This document shows positions 37,801 through 46,573 of a stretch of 64,000 nucleotides of DNA, piece after piece. The DNA is from Algicola sagamiensis DSM 14643 (lineage in GTDB: Bacteria; Pseudomonadota; Gammaproteobacteria; Enterobacterales; Alteromonadaceae), in the NCBI RefSeq assembly GCF_000374485.1, contig NZ_KB894502.1, positions 91,305-155,304 of the forward strand, in the 5' to 3' direction. The notes beneath the pieces were generated by a model. The model was not told the origin of the DNA. It saw only the letters and a program-made list of their open reading frames with translations, and did not search any database. Both the position numbers and the translations under genes were made by a program. Positions within the stretch are counted from its first letter, which is position 1, and each line of letters begins with the position of its first letter.

Positions 37801-38322
37801 TTGTTTGAAATTTGCCAGGCTTTACCTGATATGATGCTGATTAAGATTGAGCTTGCATTGTTTGGCCTTCTTATTTTGCTGAGTGTTGGTGTGATGAGGA
37901 GTCGGTATAAACATGCGAATCAAATCGATAGGATCTTTGCCGGCCGAAAGAGTAGAAGCACAGAGGGGCTATATACGCGTTACTTTCTTGGCATGGGGAT
38001 ACAGGTCTGTACAATTGAGAAAGTACTGGATGTGATGGCAGAGACGTTTCAAGTGAATGCTTCTCTTTTATTGCCAGAAGATAGCTTTGAAGGCAATCTC
38101 AGCTATTTGCTCACACTACATGATGATATCGAGATTGAGCTCATTGAGAATTTAGAAGAGAGATTTTCAATCTCAATTTCAGATACTGAACCGGAACGGA
38201 TAAAAACGATCCATGATATGGTGTTATTTGTGAGTCAAAAAATGAAATCTCAATACCCAGTTAATTCAGCATATCCTTTGCCTTCAAAGCCGCCGGTTGC
38301 TTTGACTCGGCCTTCCCAGTAG
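37801..38322 (+). CDS. Membrane-anchored acyl-carrier-protein-like protein lacking the phosphopantetheine serine
   Basis: A 173-residue protein with one membrane segment (LALFGLLILLSVGVM) and a C-terminal domain (about 75-150) that follows the acyl carrier pattern: VLDVMAETFQVNA, then HDDIEIELIENLEERFSISI where carriers have DSLDxVELxMALEEEF, then ERIKTIHDMVLFV. The serine that carries phosphopantetheine is replaced by Asp, so it is probably not a holo-ACP. The TTG at 37801 has GGAGAG 9 nt upstream; an ATG at 37831 is an alternative. The last 73 bp overlap the convergent AttH-like gene. Its role, perhaps docking an acyl enzyme or a DUF1493-like regulator, is unknown. Confidence 0.6.
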   Translation: MFEICQALPDMMLIKIELALFGLLILLSVGVMRSRYKHANQIDRIFAGRKSRSTEGLYTRYFLGMGIQVCTIEKVLDVMAETFQVNASLLLPEDSFEGNLSYLLTLHDDIEIELIENLEERFSISISDTEPERIKTIHDMVLFVSQKMKSQYPVNSAYPLPSKPPVALTRPSQ

Positions 38323-39302
38323 GGGATTGTGAGTTGGTTGCGCGAGTCTTTCGTTATACTGTCGATAATGATGTCTGGTTTATCGGCCAATTTTACTCGC
38401 CATTGGCTTGGATATTCACGGTTATCGAATACAACGGTCTCGACAACAGAGAGTTGGATGTTTTGATGGGGAATAGGCGTTGATTCACCATTGGGTGCGA
38501 TAAGTGTCCCGCTGCAATAATCATAACTTTTTCCTTCTCCTCGAATGCAGAATAACATGAGTCCTTTTTTACTAGATTTTGAATCAACGATGCTAAACCA
38601 ATCCCAGCCAAGTTGACGCTTATCGAGCAGACTGGCAGACCACTCTCTGTCATACCAGGCATTGCCAGTGACTTGATACTTTTCTCCGGCAAAAGTGAGC
38701 TTTCCGGAGACGTTTAAAAAAGGGTAGCTATAGTAGTAGGATGCGTGACCACTTTGGGTTTTCTGGCTATAGCCATTCTCTCCATGTAAAATCCTTGGGC
38801 TGTCGCTTAAGGTGAGTGAGATTGCATAGTTGTCTTTCGCCGCTGTGAGTTTTAAAGGTAAGAAGTTTTGATGAATACTGCTAAGTTGCCAATCATCAAT
38901 GCTTGCGTGAAAAGGAAAAGCCACCACTTTCGCTTGATTAGCACGCGAAAACCGCTCGAATGCGACATGTTTTTGCTCATGTTGCATCGCGAAATGCGCA
39001 AAATAAAGATGATCATCCCACCACTTCGATTGAATATGGCTTGGCATCAATGTTCGAAATAGTGTCCATTGTACCCCGAAGGTTTCGCCAGAGTCACTTT
39101 GTAAATTCGCTGTGAGGTACCACCACTCTATCCCTTGTTCAGCATGAATACCATGATCTTTGGGAAAGACGAGCGGTGAGTTTTTCGTCACAGGTTTGCC
39201 ACTCGTGATTTTATAAGCAGCAGTTTGCTCGGGTTTTACAGAAGGCTGACAAGCACATAATCCGAGAATCAAGTTAGCGATAACAAAGTGCTTTTTGAAC
39301 AT
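38250..39302 (-). CDS. AttH/CrtC-domain lipoprotein (lipocalin-like)
   Basis: A 350-residue predicted lipoprotein: signal LILGLCAC-QPS has a usable lipobox (LCAC). The rest matches the AttH family of double-lipocalin, hydroxyneurosporene-synthase-like proteins: FPKDHGIHAEQGIEWWYLTANL, FGVQWTLFRT, WWDDHLYFAHFAM, GNAWYDREWS and GWDWFSIV. It is the last gene of an operon ATPase-FtsX permease-AttH (spacing 4 bp from the permease), the arrangement known as attEFGH-like in other proteobacteria, where the substrate remains unknown. Its 3' end overlaps the convergent acyl-carrier-like gene by 73 bp. Confidence 0.9.
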   Translation of the reverse strand: MFKKHFVIANLILGLCACQPSVKPEQTAAYKITSGKPVTKNSPLVFPKDHGIHAEQGIEWWYLTANLQSDSGETFGVQWTLFRTLMPSHIQSKWWDDHLYFAHFAMQHEQKHVAFERFSRANQAKVVAFPFHASIDDWQLSSIHQNFLPLKLTAAKDNYAISLTLSDSPRILHGENGYSQKTQSGHASYYYSYPFLNVSGKLTFAGEKYQVTGNAWYDREWSASLLDKRQLGWDWFSIVDSKSSKKGLMLFCIRGEGKSYDYCSGTLIAPNGESTPIPHQNIQLSVVETVVFDNREYPSQWRVKLADKPDIIIDSITKDSRNQLTIPYWEGRVKATGGFEGKGYAELTGY

Positions 39303-39306
39303 ATAC

Positions 39307-41703
39307 TCACAACTCCCTGGCTTCTAGGCTTGTCAATTTTCGAATCGGTAAGTAGGCGCATAATGCGGATATAGAGACCAAAGTGATACAGGTGATGAGT
39401 AATGCGTTAAAGTCGAGATAAAAGTGAATAGTCCAGCCAAAGGCGATTGGCATCACAAACTTTAATAACGAAAAACCGAGGGCAAAACCAAGCGGAATAG
39501 CGAATAAAACGGTAAAAAAGACCACGCCAGTGGTTTGAATGAGCTTCATACGTAATAGTTGCTGTTTAGTGACGCCCAAACTGCGTAAGATCGTCAATTG
39601 CTTGAGCTGATTTGCACTTAAGCTGAGAAGGCTGGTACACAGACTTAACAATGCTATCGCGAGAATAAAACCATTAAGCGCCTTGGTCACCACAAACGTA
39701 TCATCGAACAATTGATTGGCAAACTGTTTAAAACGCTTGTTTGGGTAGATACGCGTACTGCCTTGTTTAAATTCATCGACGAGGCGTTCACTAAACTCAG
39801 CAACCGTAGTGTTATCATTGAGCTGGATTGAGTATCCAATATTTTCTAGATTTAATTTGGAAGCCTGATGTCTCTTTTCCAATGTCAGCAGTAGGATACT
39901 GGGGTTTCCATAATCATAAAAGAAGCCTGTGATGCGACAAGGATAGCGCGTTTCGTTTTGTAAGAATTCAATTCTATCGCCAAGCGCTAACCCGTACTTT
40001 ATCTTGCTTTGCTCATTGGCTAAACAGCCGTGAAGTTGAAAGTTATCTTCCGTCACAGGAGTCCCAGATATCAGCGAAATATGCTGGTAATGCTCGGAGG
40101 TTTCTCCAAAACTGCTGAGTTGTGCTGGGATCTGGTTGACCTTGCCATCACTGCGGACATAAATACTGATTTGCTTCACTTCCGGTAATTGTCCAAGTGC
40201 TTGTCTTAATGCAGGGTTCAGTTGGTTGGAACGGAGATAGATGTCTGCGCTTAACTGTTTTTCCAAGTGCGCATTGAGCGTATGGCTAAAGCTTTTGACC
40301 ATGATTTGCATACCAATAGCACTGCCTAGGGCGACTAATATTGCAATGATGGCAATATGCAGTTCTTTGATGTGAAATCGCGTATCTGCGTGGAGCCATT
40401 GACCAAGTGGAGCCGTGATTTGGAAAGGAACTGTCACGGCATAAGAGAATGCTTTGGGCACACTTAGAATAAAAATCATGAGCAGGGAAAAGCACAGCAA
40501 TAAGGCTTCAAATTCAGTCGCTGCATAGTGCAGTAACCAAAGCGTACCTACTAACGCAATGGCGAATAAGAAGTAAAAGATCGCTTGTCCTTTTTTGGCA
40601 ACTTGATTGATTTGTGAGATTAAGATGAACGCGAGTGCGAATATATTCAGTGCAAAACCCAATAACACATTTGACCATTGCCAATGGATCGTGAGTGCTC
40701 TATCTAACTGATACAAACCAACCAAAGTCCGATTTACATCAAGCACAAGGGCATTAGAAATCAAGTAACCGCCAGAGGCACCAATCAGTGCGGTCAATAA
40801 ACTCACAATGACAAGCTCAATCATGAGGCTAAGCTGAATGTGCTGCTTTGTGCAGCCAAGCAGTTGCATTTGAGAAAGTAGTTTTCTCCGAGCAGATAAA
40901 GTGAGTTTAATAGCATTAAAACTTAAAAACGCAGCGACAATATACCCAAGAAGGGCCAACGCTGTAAGGTTAAAAAAGAAGGCTTCTGATAAGACATCAA
41001 ACGATTGCTTTTCAACGTCAATAAGCTGCGCTTTCCCTTGAATTAATAATGTGATTCGTTCAATTTGTTGTTGGGTTAAATGAGTCAGTTCGATGAAGCT
41101 GAGCTGTCCCTTTGCGCCGAGTAAATAATCCGCATGAGCGATATCCGTGATCGCCCAAAGCCCGAGTTCATCTACAAATTGAATATCTGGCTGCTGTATC
41201 TCTTCTTCTAGCTCAAATGTATCCATTTTGGTTGAATCAATGCGCTGTGCAAATTGTGAGTCAACCAATAGTGTCGAGAGTGAAAGCTGTTCAGGTATTT
41301 TCTTTCGACTTGTTTCTCTTTTTTTGAAAGCACGATTATTCAGCCACATCAATGTGTCTACACCTTGAATCGCTAGGGAGCGCCCTTGATTGGTTTTCAA
41401 CTTTCCTCTTAAGACCGGCTGGGCATTTGTAATTCCTTGTTGGCGTAAGTGGAGCCAAATCTCGCCATCAAGGAATTCTTTGCCTGTTAAGGGTTGAATT
41501 AAATGGGTGATAGGGTTTTTAATCAATGCTGAAGAATGCTGGTAGCGTTTTTTGGCTTCTTGATTCAGACCTGTGATTGCAGTGAGTAGAGCGCTGCCGA
41601 GACAAAATCCTAGTAAAAATAAAGCCATCAGCCACGGGTGTCTACGATAAAAAGCGAGATGTGTTCCTGTAATAAGTTTGACTTCGTTATACAAAGCGAC
41701 CAT
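39307..41703 (-). CDS. FtsX-type ABC transporter permease
   Basis: A 798-residue permease. One N-terminal membrane segment (LMALFLLGFCLGSALLTAITG) precedes a periplasmic domain, then three segments in FtsX style (ALLGYIVAAFLSFNAIKLTLS, LVIVSLLTALIGASGGYLIS), and, in the second half, the same arrangement again (TKALNGFILAIALLSLCTSLLSL; FFTVLFAIPLGFALGFSLL; FNALLITCITLVSISALCAYLP). This doubled form is typical of the AttF/G type. It overlaps the ATPase gene by 17 bp, so translation is coupled. Likely extracts or moves lipidic cargo to the AttH lipoprotein; this is inferred from the family of LolCDE/MacB-like exporters. Confidence 0.9.
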   Translation of the reverse strand: MVALYNEVKLITGTHLAFYRRHPWLMALFLLGFCLGSALLTAITGLNQEAKKRYQHSSALIKNPITHLIQPLTGKEFLDGEIWLHLRQQGITNAQPVLRGKLKTNQGRSLAIQGVDTLMWLNNRAFKKRETSRKKIPEQLSLSTLLVDSQFAQRIDSTKMDTFELEEEIQQPDIQFVDELGLWAITDIAHADYLLGAKGQLSFIELTHLTQQQIERITLLIQGKAQLIDVEKQSFDVLSEAFFFNLTALALLGYIVAAFLSFNAIKLTLSARRKLLSQMQLLGCTKQHIQLSLMIELVIVSLLTALIGASGGYLISNALVLDVNRTLVGLYQLDRALTIHWQWSNVLLGFALNIFALAFILISQINQVAKKGQAIFYFLFAIALVGTLWLLHYAATEFEALLLCFSLLMIFILSVPKAFSYAVTVPFQITAPLGQWLHADTRFHIKELHIAIIAILVALGSAIGMQIMVKSFSHTLNAHLEKQLSADIYLRSNQLNPALRQALGQLPEVKQISIYVRSDGKVNQIPAQLSSFGETSEHYQHISLISGTPVTEDNFQLHGCLANEQSKIKYGLALGDRIEFLQNETRYPCRITGFFYDYGNPSILLLTLEKRHQASKLNLENIGYSIQLNDNTTVAEFSERLVDEFKQGSTRIYPNKRFKQFANQLFDDTFVVTKALNGFILAIALLSLCTSLLSLSANQLKQLTILRSLGVTKQQLLRMKLIQTTGVVFFTVLFAIPLGFALGFSLLKFVMPIAFGWTIHFYLDFNALLITCITLVSISALCAYLPIRKLTSLEAREL

Positions 41704-42340
41704 CTCTCAGTTCTTTAACCTGATCAAAATATTCGGTTAATTGATGACTGTGGGTCACCATGACCAGATTGATTTTGCGAACACGGCATAATTGAGTCAG
41801 CAGTTCGACGACTTGGATTGAGCGTTGCTTATCAAGATTGCCCGTTGGCTCGTCTGCAAGAATGATCTGAGGTTGATTGAATAGTGCTCTTGCGATACTC
41901 ACTCTTTGTTGTTCGCCACCCGAGAGTTGATAGGGAAGTGAGTTGAGTTTACCTTCAAGTCCTAGCTCGTTGATCAAGGATTCAAATTCGCTGTTTTCTT
42001 GTTTTGGGAAATTGAGTTTGTATTGAAAAAAGATATTTTGTTTGACGGTCAAACAATCCAGCAGTTGGTAGTTTTGAAAAATGAGTCCAATCTTACGGCG
42101 ATACAATGTCCGCTCATATTCATTGAGTGAAGAGAGCAATTCTTTATTCACACTGACCGATCCGCTGTCAGCGTGCAACAGACCCGCTAAGATATGCAAG
42201 AAGGTCGTTTTTCCAGAGCCACTATCACCGAGGAGTGCCAAGTGTTGCCCAGCAGGAACAGTTAAATTAAGCTGATTTAAAATTGAGAGCTTTTTCCCAC
42301 CATCATGACGGCTAAAGCACAGATCATTCACTTCAATCAC
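41687..42340 (-). CDS. ABC transporter ATP-binding protein (LolD/MacB type)
   Basis: A 217-residue ATPase with Walker A GDSGSGKTT at 38-46, Q-loop FQNYQLLDCLTV, signature LSGGEQQRVSIARAL, Walker B IILADEPTGNLD and H-loop VMVTHSHQL. Size and motifs are those of LolD, MacB and FtsE relatives that partner FtsX-type permeases. It is the first gene of the three-gene operon with permease and AttH lipoprotein. Confidence 0.95.
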   Translation of the reverse strand: MIEVNDLCFSRHDGGKKLSILNQLNLTVPAGQHLALLGDSGSGKTTFLHILAGLLHADSGSVSVNKELLSSLNEYERTLYRRKIGLIFQNYQLLDCLTVKQNIFFQYKLNFPKQENSEFESLINELGLEGKLNSLPYQLSGGEQQRVSIARALFNQPQIILADEPTGNLDKQRSIQVVELLTQLCRVRKINLVMVTHSHQLTEYFDQVKELRDGRFV

Positions 42341-42533
42341 AGTAACTCCTTGTTATCGAGGGATATCTTAGCGTAATTTACTTCAGAATGCGATGATTTC
42401 AATTCTTGAATTTGAGCCAATTTTCTTGTGCTATCCACATCTTGGCAAATTTAGGACAAAAACCATATGAAACAGCGAAAGTTACTCCTAATGCTAATGT
42501 TCGATTAACGATTTCATCTATTTTTCGAAGTTA

Positions 42534-42698
42534 TCAGCTTTGCCATTTCTGGCTAGGCTCACACAGTTGATGGACTTTGTTCCAATGTCCACCTTTATCC
42601 AAGCAACTATCTATTTCAAAGAAGTTGTTCTTCCAGATAAAATATCCAGCGATTATAGTGACTGTGACAGTCACAAATACTAGTTTTTTAGCTTTCAA
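42534..42698 (-). CDS. Small membrane-anchored protein (54 residues)
   Basis: Frame on the minus strand from a TTG at 42698 to TGA at 42534: 54 residues. It begins KAKKLVFVTVTVTIIAGYFIW, a signal-anchor, followed by DSCLDKGGHWN and, near the end, CEP. The DxCLDxGGxW...C pattern is one I associate with small conserved secreted or membrane proteins of gammaproteobacteria, whose function is not known. The start codon is uncertain because no Shine-Dalgarno is clear; it could be an ATT or TTG. It lies between the ATPase and DUF2059 genes on the same strand. The surrounding 500 bp hold no other gene I can see. Confidence 0.5.
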   Translation of the reverse strand: MKAKKLVFVTVTVTIIAGYFIWKNNFFEIDSCLDKGGHWNKVHQLCEPSQKWQS

Positions 42699-42826
42699 TG
42701 ATAATACTCAACTCATAAATTTATCGGTACGAAAGAGACAATAGATTTTCACTAAAAGTTCAAGAGGTATCGCTGATTTTTAAGGTGATGGAAAGGTGAA
42801 TTGGCTTAAATTGAAAGGAAACCTAA

Positions 42827-42849
42827 GGCCCAGCGTATTGAACTGGGCC
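42827..42849 (-). terminator. Hairpin after the DUF2059 gene
   Basis: GGCCCAG (42827-42833) pairs with CTGGGCC (42843-42849) around 9 nt. On the minus strand it follows the DUF2059 stop by 8 bp and leads into TTAGGTTTCC. Confidence 0.6.
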
Positions 42850-42857
42850 ATCATAAC

Positions 42858-43391
42858 CTACTGCTTCTGTTTGATTTCTTGTGAGATAGCAGCCTCAATT
42901 TCATCATGCTTTTGTATGTTGAGTGTACGTAGGATTGGCATGAGTTCACTGGATTGCTTTTGCATGAGCAGCGACGTTTTCCGGGAAATTTCTGGTAATG
43001 TGGACATCGCTTTTTTGCCTAAATCTGATTGGTAAAAGCGAATTAAACCTTGAATATCTTCTTTGTTAAAAAGCTCAAGGTACATATCAATGAGCGGCTC
43101 CTTAACCTTTTCCCAAGCAAACGCATTTAAAATCTCTACACGTTGTTTTTCATGATATTTTTCATGAATTATGAGGATATTTTCTGAGAGTTCTTTCTTG
43201 TCGAGATCTTTCGAAATTTGCTCGTTTGCCATCGAAAGAGATTGGTCGATGATTTCGTCGTAATATTTATCCAAATTCATAATTAATAAGAGTTCTTCGA
43301 TCAGTTGGCGTTCTTCGCTGTTGCTTGGGGTTGCGAATGCTGGTTGAATGATCAATAACTGAATGAATAAAAAGAGAAAAGCCTTTTTCAT
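42858..43391 (-). CDS. DUF2059 family periplasmic protein
   Basis: A 177-residue exported protein with a signal peptide (FLFLFIQLLIIQPAFA) and an all-helical mature part. The C-terminal half has the DUF2059 layout: WEKVKEPLIDMYLELFNKEDIQGLIRFYQSDLGKKAMSTLPEI (trimmed here), with the FNKEDIQGLIRFYQSDLGKK segment most diagnostic. Function of the family is not known. It is transcribed away from the GH3 gene, sharing a 226-bp intergenic region with it. Confidence 0.85.
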   Translation of the reverse strand: MKKAFLFLFIQLLIIQPAFATPSNSEERQLIEELLLIMNLDKYYDEIIDQSLSMANEQISKDLDKKELSENILIIHEKYHEKQRVEILNAFAWEKVKEPLIDMYLELFNKEDIQGLIRFYQSDLGKKAMSTLPEISRKTSLLMQKQSSELMPILRTLNIQKHDEIEAAISQEIKQKQ

Positions 43392-43550
43392 TACGACTCC
43401 GGTTTTCTGAATGAATGGATAAACAATGTAACGGCGTGTATTTTAACAGGGGTTGTGTAAAAAATAAACTACCGTCTATCAATCGAAATGATAAATATGA
43501 TTTATCTTCATACATAATGACTCCCGTTCAGCCTCGGTTCATCTAATATG

Positions 43551-43567
43551 CCTATGATTATCATAGG
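43551..43567. promoter_or_regulatory. Palindromic operator candidate upstream of the GH3 gene
   Basis: CCTATGAT-T-ATCATAGG is a perfect 8-1-8 inverted repeat, 50 bp upstream of the GH3 start. Its position in a divergent intergenic region fits a repressor or activator site, but the regulator is unknown; it does not match the Fur consensus. Confidence 0.4.
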
Positions 43568-43617
43568 AAATTTTTCTCCAAACCACTCTCACTTATTTTA
43601 TCGATGCCGGAGTCTGA

Positions 43618-45636
43618 ATGTACCTTTCTAAAAAATCGATTTTATCCATCGTTGTTCTTAGCAGTATGTTGTCTGCTTGTAATGATAAAGACAGCGCTTC
43701 AAACAGTAAGCAAGTCAATCAGGCTGAACGCATCCTGGCGGGAATGTCCTTAGAAGAAAAAGTCGCGCAAAAAATCATGATGAGCTTTCGCTATTGGTGT
43801 GATGATACGAAGCCAAACTGTCAGGAAGGGTTGACCAAAATGAATGCGCATGTTCGGTCGGTGATCCAAGATGACAAGATTGGTGGAATCATTCTTTTTT
43901 CTGACAATCAATTTTCATTAGAAAGTATTGCTCAGCTTATTTTTGATATGCAAGATGCTGTACCGGATGAACAACCACTCGGCTTATTCATGACCGTTGA
44001 CCAAGAAGGGGGCAATGTTGTTCGCTTACCGAGAAGTCAGGCAACAAATATGCCTGGGAATATGGCTTTAGGTGCAGCTTATCTTGGCACAAAAGATGAA
44101 ACACTAGCATTGGATTATGGCCGAGTTATTGGCAGTGAAGTATCCGCTGTTGGGTTTAATGTAAATTTTGCTCCTTTGGTTGATGTTCAAAGCAATCCAC
44201 TGAATCCTGTGATTAATGTCAGAGCATTCGGAGAGAGTGTTGACCTGGTTGCCAAATTGGCAGGAGGGATCACGGAAGGAATGGCTGAGCATAACGTAAT
44301 TGGTGCGTTTAAGCATTTTCCTGGCCATGGAGATACCGCAACGGACTCTCACCTTGGGCTACCAATTGTTCATAAGAAAAAAGAAGCTGCATATCAAACT
44401 GATCTCAAACCATACAAACTTGCTATCGAGCAAAGGACAGCACCGGACATGATCATGACGGCACATATTCAATACCCGGCCTTAGATAGTACGACATTCA
44501 AAACAAAAACTGGGGAAGATAGAATTGTTCCTGCAACAATTTCAAGAAAAATCCAACACGACATACTTCGTGGCGAGTTGGGTTATCAAGGCTTGACCAT
44601 CACTGATGCGTTAAACATGCGAGGGATCCGTGACCACTTATCCTCAACTGAAATGGTGATTAAAATTTTTGAGGCGGATGTCGATATTGCGCTCATGCCA
44701 GTGGAGTTTGACACCAAAGCTCACCGAGAGAAAGTCACAACACTCATCACAGAAGTAGTGGAGGCAGTTAAAGAAGGCCGTTTGAATGAGAAAGAACTGG
44801 ATTCATCTGTACTTAGGATTATTCAAACCAAATTAAAACGTTCTATCATCAATCGGAATAGAACCATCGATTTTGCATCAATTAAAAAGCAAATTAGTAA
44901 CACGGTTGGTTCACAAAAAAATAAAGCAATTGAACAAAAAATCACACGACAGTCGCTCACGGTGTTGAAGGGGTTAGATCAGCTGCCTCTTGAAGTTTCT
45001 GATTTGGGCCGAATCCATATTTTAACCCCTTGGGGCGAACAAGGCGTGGCATTAAAGCAAGCACTGATAAGTCATGGAGTTACAGAAGATGATGTCACTT
45101 CTGTGAAGATGAGCAAAACGACTTTAGAACAAGAGAAAACTGCGATGGATGTGGCCGATACAGTCATTGTTGGGACGCGATCAACAAAACCTTATCATCA
45201 TCAATTGAACCAACTGCCGCAAGCGATCACGACCTTATTTGCGCATACAGTCGAAGATAAATTTGAAGACTCTTCTCGCATGGGTCCTCAAGCGTTACGG
45301 GCAAATGCGCAACCACGGCTACGCAATGAAGATTTTGCATATGAAGCATTGAATTATGCAAAAGCGCAGCACAAACGAACAATACTCATCAGTATGCGAT
45401 CGCCTTATGATATCTCAGGATATCAAGACAAGAGCGATATTGCGGTAGCAACATATGGATATTATGGGCTGGAGAAAGGACACTTGCGAGGTCCAGCTTT
45501 ACCAGAAGCCGTCAATTTATTTTTTGGGAAGTATAAGCCGACAGGCCGCCTACCTGTGACGATAAAATCTCTGAAAGCCGATGGAAGATTAGGCGAGATT
45601 GTTTATCCATACGGCTTTGGTCAGAGTGAAGAATAA
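43618..45636 (+). CDS. Glycoside hydrolase family 3 lipoprotein (beta-N-acetylhexosaminidase/glucosidase type)
   Basis: A 672-residue lipoprotein: lipobox LSAC with Cys21. The GH3 catalytic domain shows TVDQEGGNVVRLPRSQ, NVNFAPLVDV, the KHFPGHGDT(A)xDSH loop at K232-H233, and the likely nucleophile D330 in TITDALNMRGI. The KHFPGHGDT...DSH motif is the hallmark of the NagZ-type beta-N-acetylglucosaminidases, where the histidine acts as acid/base. A C-terminal GH3_C domain (about 450-672) makes it longer than E. coli NagZ. Being exported, it may act on chitin oligomers or peptidoglycan rather than on cytoplasmic muropeptides. A terminator-like hairpin follows. Confidence 0.93.
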   Translation: MYLSKKSILSIVVLSSMLSACNDKDSASNSKQVNQAERILAGMSLEEKVAQKIMMSFRYWCDDTKPNCQEGLTKMNAHVRSVIQDDKIGGIILFSDNQFSLESIAQLIFDMQDAVPDEQPLGLFMTVDQEGGNVVRLPRSQATNMPGNMALGAAYLGTKDETLALDYGRVIGSEVSAVGFNVNFAPLVDVQSNPLNPVINVRAFGESVDLVAKLAGGITEGMAEHNVIGAFKHFPGHGDTATDSHLGLPIVHKKKEAAYQTDLKPYKLAIEQRTAPDMIMTAHIQYPALDSTTFKTKTGEDRIVPATISRKIQHDILRGELGYQGLTITDALNMRGIRDHLSSTEMVIKIFEADVDIALMPVEFDTKAHREKVTTLITEVVEAVKEGRLNEKELDSSVLRIIQTKLKRSIINRNRTIDFASIKKQISNTVGSQKNKAIEQKITRQSLTVLKGLDQLPLEVSDLGRIHILTPWGEQGVALKQALISHGVTEDDVTSVKMSKTTLEQEKTAMDVADTVIVGTRSTKPYHHQLNQLPQAITTLFAHTVEDKFEDSSRMGPQALRANAQPRLRNEDFAYEALNYAKAQHKRTILISMRSPYDISGYQDKSDIAVATYGYYGLEKGHLRGPALPEAVNLFFGKYKPTGRLPVTIKSLKADGRLGEIVYPYGFGQSEE

Positions 45637-45648
45637 ATTTGGTGATTG

Positions 45649-45675
45649 AAGAAGGCCTTTATAAAGGGCCTTCTT
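45649..45675 (+). terminator. Hairpin after the GH3 gene
   Basis: AAGAAGGC-CTTT / AAAGGGCCTTCTT with one bulge, 12 bp after the stop codon. No T-run follows, so strength is uncertain. Confidence 0.5.
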
Positions 45676-45744
45676 ACTCCTGAAGAAAGGTGAGTGACTA
45701 TACTTGAAAAGCCTTATCTAAAAATCGAATGAGGTGTTCTTAGT

Positions 45745-46509
45745 ATGTGTTTGAAACAATTGCTCATTATTCTACCGCTCATTTCTTTTTCTTTATTGTC
45801 GAAAGAAAAATATGTCATCGCATCTGGGGACTGGGAGCCTTTTACGGGAAAAACTTTGCCACAAGGTGGACTTGTCGTTCAGTTGGCGAGGGCTGCATTA
45901 CAAGCGGTTGGCCAGGATATAAAGGTGATTTATATGCCATGGGAAAGAAGCTATCAAGGTGTTCAAAAACATAAAGTATTGGGGACATTCCCTTGGGTTG
46001 TCACGGATGAACGACAGCAAATATTTCTGGTAACGAAGACACTTTTTCATTCTGAAGAGCAGTTTTTTGTTCGGTATGATTCTGATATTCAATTTAAAAC
46101 TGAGAAAGATATATCCGGAAAAGTTGTCTGTTTACCAAAAGGGTGGACACCGAGTGCTATCCAAGGGTTTCTAGATAAAAAGTTGATTCAACTATACGAA
46201 CCAAGCGCCAGTGACCTTTGTTTTCGTGCAATTTTTGGTAAAAAAGCAGATCTATTTGCGAGTATCCCCATTGCAGGCTGGTCAGCGATTAGTAAGTTAG
46301 GGTTTAAATCGAATGATTTTCGTATCGAAGGGCCAATCCTGAGTAAAAATAAACTTGCCATCCTTGTTTCAAAGGAACACCCTCAATCCAAATCTTTTGT
46401 AAAAGCATTTAACGAAGGATTGGACAAAATCGAGCAATCCGGAGAATATCAGCGAATTTATGATAGCCATATTTCTTATATTCAGCGAACGCAAGTAAAT
46501 ACAAATTAA
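45745..46509 (+). CDS. Periplasmic solute-binding protein, family 3 type (second copy)
   Basis: A 254-residue exported protein of the family-3 binding type: signal segment LLIILPLISFSLLS, then VIASGDWEPFTGKTLPQGGLV, QAVGQDIKVIYMPWERSYQGV, GTFPWVVTDERQQIFLVT and DISGKVVCLPKGWTPSAIQGF. The MPWERS...G...V..G.FPW motif is common in stand-alone proteins of marine gammaproteobacteria with unknown ligand. It follows the GH3 gene by 108 bp across a hairpin, so it probably has its own promoter. It shares architecture with, but is clearly not a close paralogue of, the protein at 24811. Confidence 0.85.
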   Translation: MCLKQLLIILPLISFSLLSKEKYVIASGDWEPFTGKTLPQGGLVVQLARAALQAVGQDIKVIYMPWERSYQGVQKHKVLGTFPWVVTDERQQIFLVTKTLFHSEEQFFVRYDSDIQFKTEKDISGKVVCLPKGWTPSAIQGFLDKKLIQLYEPSASDLCFRAIFGKKADLFASIPIAGWSAISKLGFKSNDFRIEGPILSKNKLAILVSKEHPQSKSFVKAFNEGLDKIEQSGEYQRIYDSHISYIQRTQVNTN

Positions 46510-46528
46510 TGGCGAGATGGTTTATGAA

Positions 46529-46546
46529 GAGGCGGTTAACCGCCTC
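46529..46546. terminator. Perfect palindrome between convergent genes
   Basis: GAGGCGGTTAACCGCCTC, an 18-bp perfect palindrome centred between stops at 46509 and 46574. No T-tract; presumably a shared 3'-end hairpin. Confidence 0.5.
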
Positions 46547-46573
46547 ACATTGCATATGAAAGATCAACAGACT

